Of a DNA stretch of 64,000 bases, positions 26,368 to 34,679 are shown piece after piece. Made by a program: the position numbers and the translations under genes. A model generated the notes under the pieces. That model saw nothing but the letters and a program-made list of their open reading frames with translations. It made no database searches and was not told where the DNA came from. Each line of letters opens with the position of its first letter. The first letter of the stretch is position 1. The stretch is from Variovorax sp. PBS-H4 (GTDB taxonomy: Bacteria > Pseudomonadota > Gammaproteobacteria > Burkholderiales > Burkholderiaceae_C): positions 2,604,001-2,668,000 of the forward strand of contig NZ_LR594675.1 in the NCBI RefSeq assembly GCF_901827205.1, in the 5' to 3' direction.

Positions 26368-27351
26368 ATGCAGTTCAACTATTCCGATTCGCGCGAATAC
26401 ATGAAGCGCGCCGGCACCAGCCGGATGCCGCCGCTCATGATCAGCGCCGCGATCACCGGCGGCATCCAGGGCAAGGAGCTGAGCAAGGCCTTGCCCGAGA
26501 CGCCCGAGGAGCAGGCCCAGGAAGCGCAGCGCTGCTACGAGGCCGGCGCGGTCATGGTCCACATCCACGCACGGAACCCCGAGCGGGGCTACGCGACACC
26601 TTCGCGCCGACGGGACGACTACGACGAGGTCAACCACCTGATCCGCCAGCGGTGCCCGGACCTGATCGTCGACAACACCTCCGGCGGCGGCTGCGGGCTC
26701 ACGCTGGAGGAGCGGATCTCTTCGCTCGACGCCTTGCCCGAGGTCTCGGACATCGACATGGGCCCGTTCGCCTTCGCCATGAAGCTGCGCAAGCGCGCGG
26801 CCCCCCTGGCCGGCCGCGACGACGATGAGGAGATCGACGAGCTGCTCGGCATCACCGTCGGCGAGACCGAGCTGCGCGCCAGCATGATGAACGAGCGCGG
26901 TGTAGGCATCACGATGGCGCTGTTCCACACGGGGCACTGGAGCATGGTCGACAATCTGATCCGCAAGGGCCTGGTGAAGCCGCCCTACAACTTCATCTTC
27001 TTCCTGGGCATGAGCTCGGGCGCGCTGCCGACGCCGGCCGCGCTGCTAGATTTCGTGCGCGACGCACCGCAGCCCTCCAACGCCTTCGTCATGGCGGTCG
27101 GCCGGCATGACCTGCCGCTGGTCACGATGTCCACGCTGATGGGCATGCACGCCATGGTCGGGCTGGAGACCAACCTCTACGTGCGCGAAGGCGTGCTGGC
27201 AGATTCAAATGCGCGCATCGTCGAGCGCACGGTCCGCATCGCCCGCGAACTGGGCCGCGACATCGCCACGCCGGCGCAGGCGCGCGAGATGCTGGGCCTG
27301 CCGAAACAGCCACGCCAGTACCCGGCGCCGGTGCGCGCATTGGCGGCATGA
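26368..27351 (+). CDS. beta-keto acid cleavage enzyme (BKACE, DUF849)
   Basis: A 327-residue TIM-barrel Zn enzyme. BKACEs condense a beta-keto acid with acetyl-CoA and release acetoacetate plus a new CoA ester; known members act on 3-keto-5-aminohexanoate or dehydrocarnitine. The metal motif appears as MVHIHAR with His65 and His67, and ISAAITGGIQGK and VGLETNLY are family-conserved. Substrate class cannot be read directly, but a CaiC-like CoA ligase next door hints at a carnitine-like or short branched acid. An AAGGAG site precedes the ATG; the stop overlaps the next start (ATGA). Confidence 0.92.
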   Translation: MQFNYSDSREYMKRAGTSRMPPLMISAAITGGIQGKELSKALPETPEEQAQEAQRCYEAGAVMVHIHARNPERGYATPSRRRDDYDEVNHLIRQRCPDLIVDNTSGGGCGLTLEERISSLDALPEVSDIDMGPFAFAMKLRKRAAPLAGRDDDEEIDELLGITVGETELRASMMNERGVGITMALFHTGHWSMVDNLIRKGLVKPPYNFIFFLGMSSGALPTPAALLDFVRDAPQPSNAFVMAVGRHDLPLVTMSTLMGMHAMVGLETNLYVREGVLADSNARIVERTVRIARELGRDIATPAQAREMLGLPKQPRQYPAPVRALAA

Positions 27352-28064
27352 AGCTGCTGAGGCACGGGCCGGCCGGCCTGGAACGGCCAGGTCTGCTGGA
27401 CCTGCAGGGAAGGGTGCGCGACCTGTCTGCACATGTGCACGACCTCGGCGGAACGGCGCTGCTCCCGTCGAGTCTGCGGCGGCTCGGCGCGATCGACCAT
27501 GCGCGGCTGCCGGTGGTGGAAGCGGGTGTGCGCCTCGGGCCCTGCGTGGACCGGGCGGGCAAGGTGGTGGTGGTCGAGGGCAACGCACTGCACCTGCTCG
27601 CCCCCACGGCCCTGAGCGGTGCGCGCGATGACGTCGTGTTGCCGGAAGGCATGGCCGTGCGGTGCGCGCTGCGCCTGGGAGTCGTCATCGGCCAGCCGGG
27701 CCGGCGCCTCGCAGTGCGCCAGGCCTTGGCGCACGTGGCCGGCTACTGCGTGCTCGGCGAGATCCGCCCCGAGCAGGCTTCACGGCAACATGGCGACACC
27801 TTTGCGCCACTCGGTCCGTGGCTGGTGGTCGAGCCCGCGGTCGAAGCCGACCGCGATGCGGTTGCGCGCGCCGTGGCCTTCGCCAGCGAATGCATGACCC
27901 TCCTTCCAGGCGATGTGCTGTCGCTGCCGCCGCCCCGCGCCCATGCAGCGCACCCCTTGGCCATCGGGGAATCGCGCCGGATCGGCATCGAGGGGCTCGG
28001 CGAGCAGCACTTCAGGGCCGTCGCGCTTCGTCTTGAAAACAGATCAGAGGAACAGCAGACATGA
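27348..28064 (+). CDS. degenerate FAH-like protein lacking metal ligands
   Basis: A 238-residue protein. The beginning (MKLLRHGPAGLERPGLLDLQ, RVRDLSAHVHDLGG, GPCVDRAGKVV) and end (CMTLLPGDVLSLPPP, RIGIEGLGEQHFRAV) match ordinary FAH-family proteins of about 280 residues. The middle is shortened by some 40 residues: the usual GLNYADHA block, the Glu-x-Glu metal motif and the NDVSER segment are replaced by EGNALHLLAP, ALRLGVVIG and GEIRPEQ. It is therefore unlikely to be a normal Mg-dependent hydrolase. The frame is intact and coupled by ATGA to genes on both sides, so it is not an obvious pseudogene. Confidence 0.8.
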   Translation: MKLLRHGPAGLERPGLLDLQGRVRDLSAHVHDLGGTALLPSSLRRLGAIDHARLPVVEAGVRLGPCVDRAGKVVVVEGNALHLLAPTALSGARDDVVLPEGMAVRCALRLGVVIGQPGRRLAVRQALAHVAGYCVLGEIRPEQASRQHGDTFAPLGPWLVVEPAVEADRDAVARAVAFASECMTLLPGDVLSLPPPRAHAAHPLAIGESRRIGIEGLGEQHFRAVALRLENRSEEQQT

Positions 28065-29065
28065 AGACACGCATCACCGAGCTGCTGGGCACCCAGTACC
28101 CGATCATGCAGGGCGGCATGCACTTCGTCGGCATGGCGCCGCTGGCGGCGGCGGTCAGCCAGGCCGGCGGACTCGGCGTGATCACCGCACTCACCCAGAA
28201 GACGCCGGAGCTGCTTGCGCGCGAGATCCGACAGGCACGCGAGCGCACCGACAAGCCGCTCGGCGTCAACCTCACTTTCCTGCCGACCTTCGCCAAGCCG
28301 CCCTACGAGGAATACCTGCGTGCCGCGCACGAAGGCGGCATCCGCATCATCGAGACCGCCGGCCGCAATCCCGAGGCCTTTCTTCCGGGCATGAAGCAGC
28401 TGGGCATGACCGTGATCCACAAGTGCACCTCGGTGCGGCACGCATTGAAGGCGCAGGCGATCGGCTGCGATGCGGTGAGCGTCGACGGTTTTGAATGCGG
28501 CGGCCATCCCGGTGAAGACGACGTGCCGGGCCTGATCCTGCTGCCGCGCGCGGCGGACGAACTGACCGTGCCCTTCCTGGCCTCCGGCGGCATGGCCGAT
28601 GGCCGCAGCCTGGTGGCAGCGCTGGCGCTCGGAGCCGACGGCATCAACATGGGTACCCGGTTCATCGCGACGCAGGAGGCGCCGGTGCATGAGCGGGTCA
28701 AGCAAGCGGTGGTGGCGGCGAGCGAGCTCGACACGCGGCTCATCATGCGGCAGCTGCGCAACACCGAGCGCGTGCTGAACAACGAAGGCGTGCGCCGCAT
28801 CGCCGAGATCGAGAAGGGGATGGGCGCCGACCTGAAGATCGACGACATCCTCGAGCAGGTGGCGGGCGTCTACCCCAAGGTGATGATCCATGGCGACATG
28901 GATTCGGGCGCCTGGAGCTGCGGGATGGTCGCGGGCCTGATCCGGGACGTGCCGACGGTGCGTGAGTTGATCGATCGCATCGTGCGGCAGGCACGCGAGA
29001 TCGCAAGCCGGCGCTTGCAACCCATGCTCGGCGTTTTGCACGAACCCGAGCGCCTGCAGGCCTAG
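28061..29065 (+). CDS. nitronate monooxygenase family protein
   Basis: A 334-residue FMN TIM-barrel enzyme. GTQYPIMQGGMHFVG, the FMN-phosphate loop PFLASGGMADGRSLVAALALGADGINMGTRF and GFECGGHPGE are typical of the 2-nitropropane dioxygenase/NMO family. Members oxidise alkyl nitronates, but many act as NADH:quinone reductases or enoyl reductases. Translation is coupled to the FAH-like gene (ATGA). Its stop overlaps the convergent LysR gene by four bases. Confidence 0.9.
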   Translation: MKTRITELLGTQYPIMQGGMHFVGMAPLAAAVSQAGGLGVITALTQKTPELLAREIRQARERTDKPLGVNLTFLPTFAKPPYEEYLRAAHEGGIRIIETAGRNPEAFLPGMKQLGMTVIHKCTSVRHALKAQAIGCDAVSVDGFECGGHPGEDDVPGLILLPRAADELTVPFLASGGMADGRSLVAALALGADGINMGTRFIATQEAPVHERVKQAVVAASELDTRLIMRQLRNTERVLNNEGVRRIAEIEKGMGADLKIDDILEQVAGVYPKVMIHGDMDSGAWSCGMVAGLIRDVPTVRELIDRIVRQAREIASRRLQPMLGVLHEPERLQA

Positions 29066-29985
29066 AGAGACCGCCCGATGTCCTGGACCAGGCCGCGCAG
29101 CCAGCGGTGCGCATTGTTGTCGTGCATGCGCTCGTGCCAGATGGCCCGCACCGGCAGTTCGGGCTCCGGCAGTTCGAAGGGCAGGGGCAGCACCTGCAGC
29201 GCTGGCGCGTCTGCCACGCTGTGCGCCAGCCTGAAGGGCATGGTGGCCACCAGGTCGGTGCGCGAGACCACGCGGGGCATCATTGCCAGGGACGGCATGT
29301 GCAGCACCACCCGGCGCTCCAGCCCGAGCGGCGGCAGCACCCGCTCCAGCAGCACCTCCACCGACGAGACGAAGTTGGGCGGCGCCCCGTAGTAGATGTG
29401 GTCCTCCGCCGAATACTGCTCGGCCGACACGCTTCCCGAGATGCGCGGATGTCCCGCCCGCACGACGCAGGCCAGGCGGTCGTGCGTGACGATCGTCTGG
29501 TAGAGGCCTTCCGAGATGTCGTGATAGAAGCCGACCACCAGGTCGACCTCGCTGTTGGCGAGCGCCTCGCGGATCCGGCTCGGCTCGGGGATCGCGACCG
29601 TCAGCGACACGTTGGGCGCCACCTGGCGAACCCGGTCGACCAGCGGCGGCATCAAGGTGTATCCGACGTAGTCGCTGGCCATGATGGTGAAGCCCATCGA
29701 AGAGGTTTCCGGATCGAAGGCCCCGCGGCGTGCGATCGCGAGGTCGATCTCGTTCAAGGCGCGCCGCACGCTGCCGGCAATCGCGGGAGCGTGCTCCGAC
29801 GGCTGCATGCCGTGCGGCGTGCGCACCAGGATCGGGTCGTCGAAGATGGTCCGCAGCTTCGCCAGAGCGGTGCTCATGCCCGACTGGCTCATGCCGAGCT
29901 TGTCGGCGGCGCGCGTCACATGCCGCTCGGCCACCAGCGTCTCGAGGCATCGCAGCAGGTGGAGATCGATATTGGGAGCTGGCAT
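29062..29985 (-). CDS. LysR-family transcriptional regulator 2
   Basis: A 307-residue regulator. Helix-turn-helix AERHVTRAADKLGMSQSGMSTALAKLR lies at about residues 18-44, followed by the PBP2 effector domain with the NodD/LinR-like start DDPILVRTPHGMQPSEHA. I chose the ATG at 29985, which gives the standard spacing before the helix-turn-helix; another ATG at 30024 adds thirteen residues. It is divergent from the MDR-VOC-TRAP-SDR operon and likely controls it. Confidence 0.9.
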   Translation of the reverse strand: MPAPNIDLHLLRCLETLVAERHVTRAADKLGMSQSGMSTALAKLRTIFDDPILVRTPHGMQPSEHAPAIAGSVRRALNEIDLAIARRGAFDPETSSMGFTIMASDYVGYTLMPPLVDRVRQVAPNVSLTVAIPEPSRIREALANSEVDLVVGFYHDISEGLYQTIVTHDRLACVVRAGHPRISGSVSAEQYSAEDHIYYGAPPNFVSSVEVLLERVLPPLGLERRVVLHMPSLAMMPRVVSRTDLVATMPFRLAHSVADAPALQVLPLPFELPEPELPVRAIWHERMHDNNAHRWLRGLVQDIGRSL

Positions 29986-30029
29986 CGCCGCGCCATTGGA
30001 CCCCAGCACCGGTTGCCGCTGCATCGGTA

Positions 30030-30056
30030 ATCACCCGTGGCGATGGCGGCATCGCC
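30030..30056. promoter_or_regulatory. possible LysR operator before MDR-TRAP operon
   Basis: Two overlapping symmetric motifs: ATC-N9-GAT (30030-30044), which satisfies the T-N11-A rule for LysR boxes, and GGCGATG-N4-CATCGCC (30039-30056), a perfect 7-bp inverted repeat. They lie between LysR regulator 2 and the MDR gene, about 75-100 bases before the latter's start. Confidence 0.4.
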
Positions 30057-30128
30057 TCGTGGGAATGGCGCGGCCACGGGCCCGCTCCTAGACTGCCCAC
30101 CAACCCGTCGAACCCACCAGGAGACATC

Positions 30129-31112
30129 GTGAAAGCCATCTGCATCGAGAGCGTCGAAGGAAAGCCCGAGCTCTTCCTGCGCGACGTGCCGCGCCCCGAA
30201 CCGAAGGAGGACGAAGTCCTGATCCGGGTGAAGTGCGCCGGCGTCAACTTCGCCGATCTCTATCGCGCCGCGAAGCACCTCGGCAATGCCGGCGATACCC
30301 CGCATGCCATCGCCGGCCTCGAGATGACCGGCGAGGTGGTGGCGCTCGGCAGGGGCGTGCGCGGCATGGCCGTGGGCACGCGCGTGATGGGCTTCGCGAC
30401 CGGCGCCTATGCCGAATACTGCTGCGTCCATGACCGGCACCTGCTGACGGTGCCCGATGCGCTCTCGTGGGCCCAGGCCGCGTCCACTGCCGGCAACTTC
30501 GTGACCGCACACGATGCGCTCGTGACCAACGGCGAGATGAAGCCGGGCGAGGCCGTGCTGGTGCAGGCCGCCAGTTCGGGCGTCGGCATCGCGGCCGTCC
30601 AGATTGCCCGCCTCTTGGGCGCCGGCCTGGTCATGGGCACCTCCACGACGCCGGCCAAGCTCGAACGGCTCTCGCAGCTGGGCCTGCAGCTCGGCATCGA
30701 CAGCGTGCGGGGCGACTTCGCAGAGGCCGTGCTCGAAGCGACGCGCGGTGCAGGCGCCGATGTGATCATCGAGAACATCGGCGGCGACACACTGCCCGGG
30801 GACATCCGCTGCGCCGCAGTCAAGTGCCGCATCATCAACGTGGGCCGGCTGGGCAAATGGATCGGAGAGGTCAACCTCGACGAACACTCCAGGAAGCGCA
30901 TCCGGCTGATCGGCGTCACCTTCCGCACGCGCACGGCCGAGGAGATCGCCGAGGTGATCCAGCGTGCCGGCGCCGTCCTGCTGCCGGCCTTGCAAGCCGG
31001 CACCATCGCACCGGTCATCGACCGCACCTATCCGCTCGATGCCGCCGCCGAGGCGCAGGAGTTCATGCGCGCCGGCCGCCACTTCGGCAAGCTGGTGCTG
31101 GAGGTGGCCTGA
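30129..31112 (+). CDS. zinc-independent MDR oxidoreductase (quinone reductase-like)
   Basis: A 327-residue medium-chain NADPH oxidoreductase. VKCAGVNFADLYRA near the start and VLVQAASSGVGIAAVQIARLLGA, the nucleotide-binding glycine loop, are typical of the quinone oxidoreductase group; Zn-binding cysteines are absent. It may reduce an enoyl or quinone intermediate. The start is a GTG at 30129 with AGGAG six bases before it. First gene of the third catabolic operon; one base separates it from the VOC gene. Confidence 0.9.
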   Translation: MKAICIESVEGKPELFLRDVPRPEPKEDEVLIRVKCAGVNFADLYRAAKHLGNAGDTPHAIAGLEMTGEVVALGRGVRGMAVGTRVMGFATGAYAEYCCVHDRHLLTVPDALSWAQAASTAGNFVTAHDALVTNGEMKPGEAVLVQAASSGVGIAAVQIARLLGAGLVMGTSTTPAKLERLSQLGLQLGIDSVRGDFAEAVLEATRGAGADVIIENIGGDTLPGDIRCAAVKCRIINVGRLGKWIGEVNLDEHSRKRIRLIGVTFRTRTAEEIAEVIQRAGAVLLPALQAGTIAPVIDRTYPLDAAAEAQEFMRAGRHFGKLVLEVA

Positions 31113-31113
31113 C

Positions 31114-31647
31114 ATGAGCGCCCTGTTCGGACCGGTTCGCCAATTGGGCTATGTCGTGCGCGACCTCGAGGCTGCGATGAAGTACTGGGTCGAGGTCATG
31201 CGCGTCGGCCCGTTCTTCCACTTCGAGCGCGCACCACTGCTCGACTACCGCTATCGCGGCACGCCGCAGGACCTGTGGATCAGCGCCGCGCTGGCGCAAT
31301 GCGGGTCCATGCAGATCGAGTTGATCCAGCCGCGCAACGAAGCGCCCTCCATGTGGAAGGACTTCCTGCATGCCGGCCACGAGGGCTTGCAGCACATCGC
31401 CTTCTGGGTCGACGAAACGCATTACGACGCCAAGCTTGCCCAGGCGCAAGAGGCTGGCTTCAGGGTCTGCATGTCGGCCAGCACGGTGGACGCAAGCGGG
31501 CGGCTCGTCTACTTCGAGCAGGAGGCCCACCCTGGCACGGTGGTGGAGCTCTCGTGCATGACGCCGAGCAAGAAGAAGGTATTCGACGCCGTTGCCGAAG
31601 CCGCCGTGGGCTGGGACGGCAAGGACCCGATCCGAAGGCTCGATTAG
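31114..31647 (+). CDS. VOC-family (glyoxalase-like) protein
   Basis: A 177-residue protein of the vicinal oxygen chelate superfamily. RQLGYVVRDLEAAMKYWVE opens the first beta-alpha-beta-beta-beta module and GLQHIAFWVDE the second; His in the latter and Glu in ELIQP/VELSC are plausible metal ligands. Members are epimerases, lyases, glyoxalases or extradiol dioxygenases; the closest feel is methylmalonyl-CoA epimerase/glyoxalase-like (PF13669 type). The position between an MDR reductase and a TRAP receptor suggests action on the imported acid or its CoA ester (inference). Confidence 0.87.
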   Translation: MSALFGPVRQLGYVVRDLEAAMKYWVEVMRVGPFFHFERAPLLDYRYRGTPQDLWISAALAQCGSMQIELIQPRNEAPSMWKDFLHAGHEGLQHIAFWVDETHYDAKLAQAQEAGFRVCMSASTVDASGRLVYFEQEAHPGTVVELSCMTPSKKKVFDAVAEAAVGWDGKDPIRRLD

Positions 31648-31680
31648 GCCTGCGAAACACATCAATCAGGAGACAGCACC

Positions 31681-32775
31681 ATGCGCAGATTCAACAGCTT
31701 GCTACTCGCCCTCGGGCTCGCCCTGGGCGGGGCGGCGAGCGCACAGACACGTATCGTCCTCGGCGGCTCGATGCCGGCCAAGGGGCCGGACTCGCGAGCC
31801 CTCGTTTCCTTCGCACAGAAGGTGGAGCAGCAGAGCAAGGGCACGCTGAAGTTCGATGCGTCCTTCGACGGCCAGGTCGTGAACTTCCGCAGCTCGCTCG
31901 GCGGCGTGAAGGACGGCCTGGTCGACGCGATCCAGCTCTACCCGGCCTTCTACCTGAGCGAACTGAAGGTCATGAACACCTTCGTCGACCTCGGGCTCGC
32001 CGCTTCCGAATCCTGGGCCCACACGGCCGCAGTGGCCGAGACGGTGCTGCTCGACTGCCCGTCCTGCGACGCGGAGTTCGCGCGCTACAAGGTCAAGCCG
32101 CTGGCGCTGAGCGGCAGCGCGCCCTTCAATCTCATCTGCAGGAACCCGGTGAACACCATGGCCGACCTCAAGGCCAAGTCGATCAGAGCGGTGTCGGCCA
32201 ACCAGCTGCTCGTCAAGGCGGTGGGCGCCAATCCGGTGGCCATCGTTCCTTCGGAGGTCTTCGAAGCCATGCAGCGCGGGCAGGTCGAATGCGTCTTCAG
32301 TCCGCTCGACTGGATACCCGCCTACGGCCTGGCCGACGCCGCCCGGTTCGTGGTCGATACGCCGCTCACGCACGACTCCAGCCGCATCCCGCTGGCCGTC
32401 AGCCTCGACGTGTGGAAGAAGCTCACGCCCGACCAGAAGCAGGCGATCGTGCGCAACCTGCCGTACCTGAGCGCGGAGGCCACCAGCAACAACATCGCCG
32501 ACGGCGTGGCGGCAAGACAGCTGGCCGAGTCGAAGGGGCTCAAGTTCGGCAGCGGCGGCACCGACTACGTCCAGCAGGTCGCCAGCTTCCGCAAGGGCGA
32601 GCTCGACCGCGTGGTGCGCGACGCCGGGGCGCGGGGAGTGGAGGGCGCCGCCGGCATGGTGAACAGCTACCGCGAGAAGCTCGCCAAGTGGCAGAAGATC
32701 GTGGCCGACGGCCACGGCGACCGTGCGAAGTACGAAGAAGCGCTCTGGCGCGAGATCTACTCGAAGTTCAAGTGA
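31681..32775 (+). CDS. dctP: TRAP transporter solute-binding protein DctP
   Basis: A 364-residue periplasmic receptor. Signal peptide ends near GGAASAQ (about residue 21). The mature part has the DctP fold: RIVLGGSMPAKGPDSRALVSFA, a conserved segment VKPLALSGSAPFNLICRNPV and MADLKAKSIRAVSANQ; the Arg in ICRNP/SIRA region would bind the ligand carboxylate. AGGAG ribosome site before ATG. Operon with DctQ and DctM forms a complete TRAP importer. The C-terminus overlaps the alternative GTG of dctQ. Confidence 0.92.
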   Translation: MRRFNSLLLALGLALGGAASAQTRIVLGGSMPAKGPDSRALVSFAQKVEQQSKGTLKFDASFDGQVVNFRSSLGGVKDGLVDAIQLYPAFYLSELKVMNTFVDLGLAASESWAHTAAVAETVLLDCPSCDAEFARYKVKPLALSGSAPFNLICRNPVNTMADLKAKSIRAVSANQLLVKAVGANPVAIVPSEVFEAMQRGQVECVFSPLDWIPAYGLADAARFVVDTPLTHDSSRIPLAVSLDVWKKLTPDQKQAIVRNLPYLSAEATSNNIADGVAARQLAESKGLKFGSGGTDYVQQVASFRKGELDRVVRDAGARGVEGAAGMVNSYREKLAKWQKIVADGHGDRAKYEEALWREIYSKFK

Positions 32776-32792
32776 CCAGCGGGAGCCTGAAA

Positions 32793-33341
32793 GTGAATGC
32801 CATCGAGCGTCTCCTCAACCGGCTGTCGACCGCCACCCTGGTGCTCGGTGCTGCCGCCACCTTGCTGATGATGCTGCACGTCGTGGTCGACGTGATTGCA
32901 CGGGTCGTGTTCAAGCGGCCGGTCGGCGGCACCCTTGAGACAGTGACTTACATCTGGATGGTAGCTGTCGTCTTCCTGCCGCTCGCGATGGTGCAGCGGC
33001 GGCGCCAGCAGATCATCGTGGAGCTTTTTTCGCAGGTGCTGCCGCCGCGCGTGCTGGCCTTGCTCGACGGCATCGTGGCGGCGATCGCCTGCTGCTTCAT
33101 GCTGGGGCTCACTTGGTACAGCGGGCACGAGGCCTGGGCCCAGACGCTGATCCGGGAGGCTGCGCCGTCCCCGACCAGCCCGGTGCCGATCTGGCCGGCG
33201 CGCTGGATGGTGGTGGCGGGCGCCGGGCTGGTGGCTGTCTATCTCGCGCTCCAGTCCGCGGCCGATCTGCGGCTGGCCGTGACCGGCAAGCGCAGCCTGA
33301 CTGCCGATCCTGCTCCCGGCGCCCGTCTGGCGGAGGTGTGA
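32793..33341 (+). CDS. dctQ: TRAP transporter small permease DctQ
   Basis: A 182-residue membrane protein with four hydrophobic segments and the conserved VVVDVIARVVFKRPVGGTLE and RRRQQIIVELF blocks of the DctQ family. It pairs with DctM in the inner membrane. I chose the GTG at 32793, eight bases after a GGGAG site; a GTG at 32772 overlapping the dctP stop as GTGA is a credible alternative adding seven residues. Confidence 0.88.
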   Translation: MNAIERLLNRLSTATLVLGAAATLLMMLHVVVDVIARVVFKRPVGGTLETVTYIWMVAVVFLPLAMVQRRRQQIIVELFSQVLPPRVLALLDGIVAAIACCFMLGLTWYSGHEAWAQTLIREAAPSPTSPVPIWPARWMVVAGAGLVAVYLALQSAADLRLAVTGKRSLTADPAPGARLAEV

Positions 33342-33345
33342 GGCC

Positions 33346-34659
33346 ATGAGCAACTTCCAGTTCGGCCTCGCCGGCATCGCAATGCTCTTCGTGCTGCTGC
33401 TGGCCCGCATGCCGATCGCCATCGCCCTCGGCCTGGTGTCGGTGGCCGGCATCGCATCCATCCGCGGCCCCGATGCGGCGTTCGGCGTGCTCGGCTCGCT
33501 GCCCTACGAGTTCGCAGCCAACTGGACGCTCTCGGCCGTGCCCATGTTCCTGCTGATGGGCGCGGTCGCGTTCCATTCGGGCATGACCGCGTCGGTCTAC
33601 AAGGTGTGCCGGATGTGGTTCTGGTGGGTGCCGGGCGGGCTGGCGGTCGCCACCAACTGGGCGAGCACCGCCTTCGGCGCCGTCTCGGGATCGAGCGTGG
33701 CCGTGACGGCGGTGATGGCCAAGCTCGCGGTGCCGGAGATGCTGAAGTACCGCTACGACAAGTCGCTCGCGACCGCCGTGGTCGCGGCCTCCGGCACCAT
33801 CGACGCGCTCATTCCGCCGAGCATCGCCTTCGTCATCTACTCGTGGTACGCGGAGGTGCCGGTCACCGACCTGTTCCTGGCCGGCGTCATCCCGGGCCTG
33901 CTGACGGCGGTGATCTACACGGCGATGATCGTCACCCGCTGCACGCTGAACCCGGCGCTCGGCCCGCGCGGCACGCGCGACTTCACCAAGGCCGAAAGGC
34001 GCGCCGCCAACATCGACGCCTGGCCGCTGCCGGCGCTTTTCGTGGGCATCTTCGCCGGGCTCTATTCGGGCGTGATGACCACCACCGAGGCGGCCGCCGG
34101 TAGCGCGATGCTCGCATGCGTGATCGCGCTCGTGCGGCGCGAGATGACGTGGAACGTCCTGCGCGAGAGCCTTTCCGAATCCGCGCTCACCACCGCGGCC
34201 CTGTTCTTCATCGTCATCGGTGCGGCGATGTTCACCCGCTTCATGGCGGTGTCGGGCCTGCCGGCGCAGCTCGGCCAGTGGATCACCGGCTGGCAGCCGA
34301 GCGTGACCACCTTCATGCTGATCGTCACGGTCATCTACATCGTGCTGGGCATGTTCCTGGAAGGCATCGGAATCATGATGCTCACGCTGCCCATCCTGAT
34401 CCCGATCTGCCGGGCGCTGCACCTGGACCTGGTCTGGCTCGGTGTCGTGGTGGTGAAGCTCATCATGCTGGGCCTGATGCATCCGCCCATCGGCATACAG
34501 GCTTTCGTGGTGAAGGGCGTGGTGGGCGACAAGGTGCCGCTGCTCACGATCTTCCGCGGGCTGGTGTGGTTCCTCGGCGTGGAGCTGCTGGTGCTCGCGT
34601 TGCTGATCGGCTTTCCCCAACTGAGCCTCTGGCTGCCGCGGCTCGCGGCTTCCGCATGA
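33346..34659 (+). CDS. dctM: TRAP transporter large permease DctM
   Basis: A 437-residue membrane protein of about twelve segments. ARMPIAIALGLVSVAGI, AVSGSSVAVTAVMAKLAVPEM, ASGTIDALIPPSIAFVIYSW and FLEGIGIMMLTLPILIPI are the family signatures. It moves the solute with sodium ions. GGAGG precedes the start, four bases after dctQ ends. The stop overlaps an in-frame ATG (34656) for the SDR gene. Confidence 0.93.
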   Translation: MSNFQFGLAGIAMLFVLLLARMPIAIALGLVSVAGIASIRGPDAAFGVLGSLPYEFAANWTLSAVPMFLLMGAVAFHSGMTASVYKVCRMWFWWVPGGLAVATNWASTAFGAVSGSSVAVTAVMAKLAVPEMLKYRYDKSLATAVVAASGTIDALIPPSIAFVIYSWYAEVPVTDLFLAGVIPGLLTAVIYTAMIVTRCTLNPALGPRGTRDFTKAERRAANIDAWPLPALFVGIFAGLYSGVMTTTEAAAGSAMLACVIALVRREMTWNVLRESLSESALTTAALFFIVIGAAMFTRFMAVSGLPAQLGQWITGWQPSVTTFMLIVTVIYIVLGMFLEGIGIMMLTLPILIPICRALHLDLVWLGVVVVKLIMLGLMHPPIGIQAFVVKGVVGDKVPLLTIFRGLVWFLGVELLVLALLIGFPQLSLWLPRLAASA

Positions 34660-34679
34660 ATCCTTCTTGGAGCCCGGCA

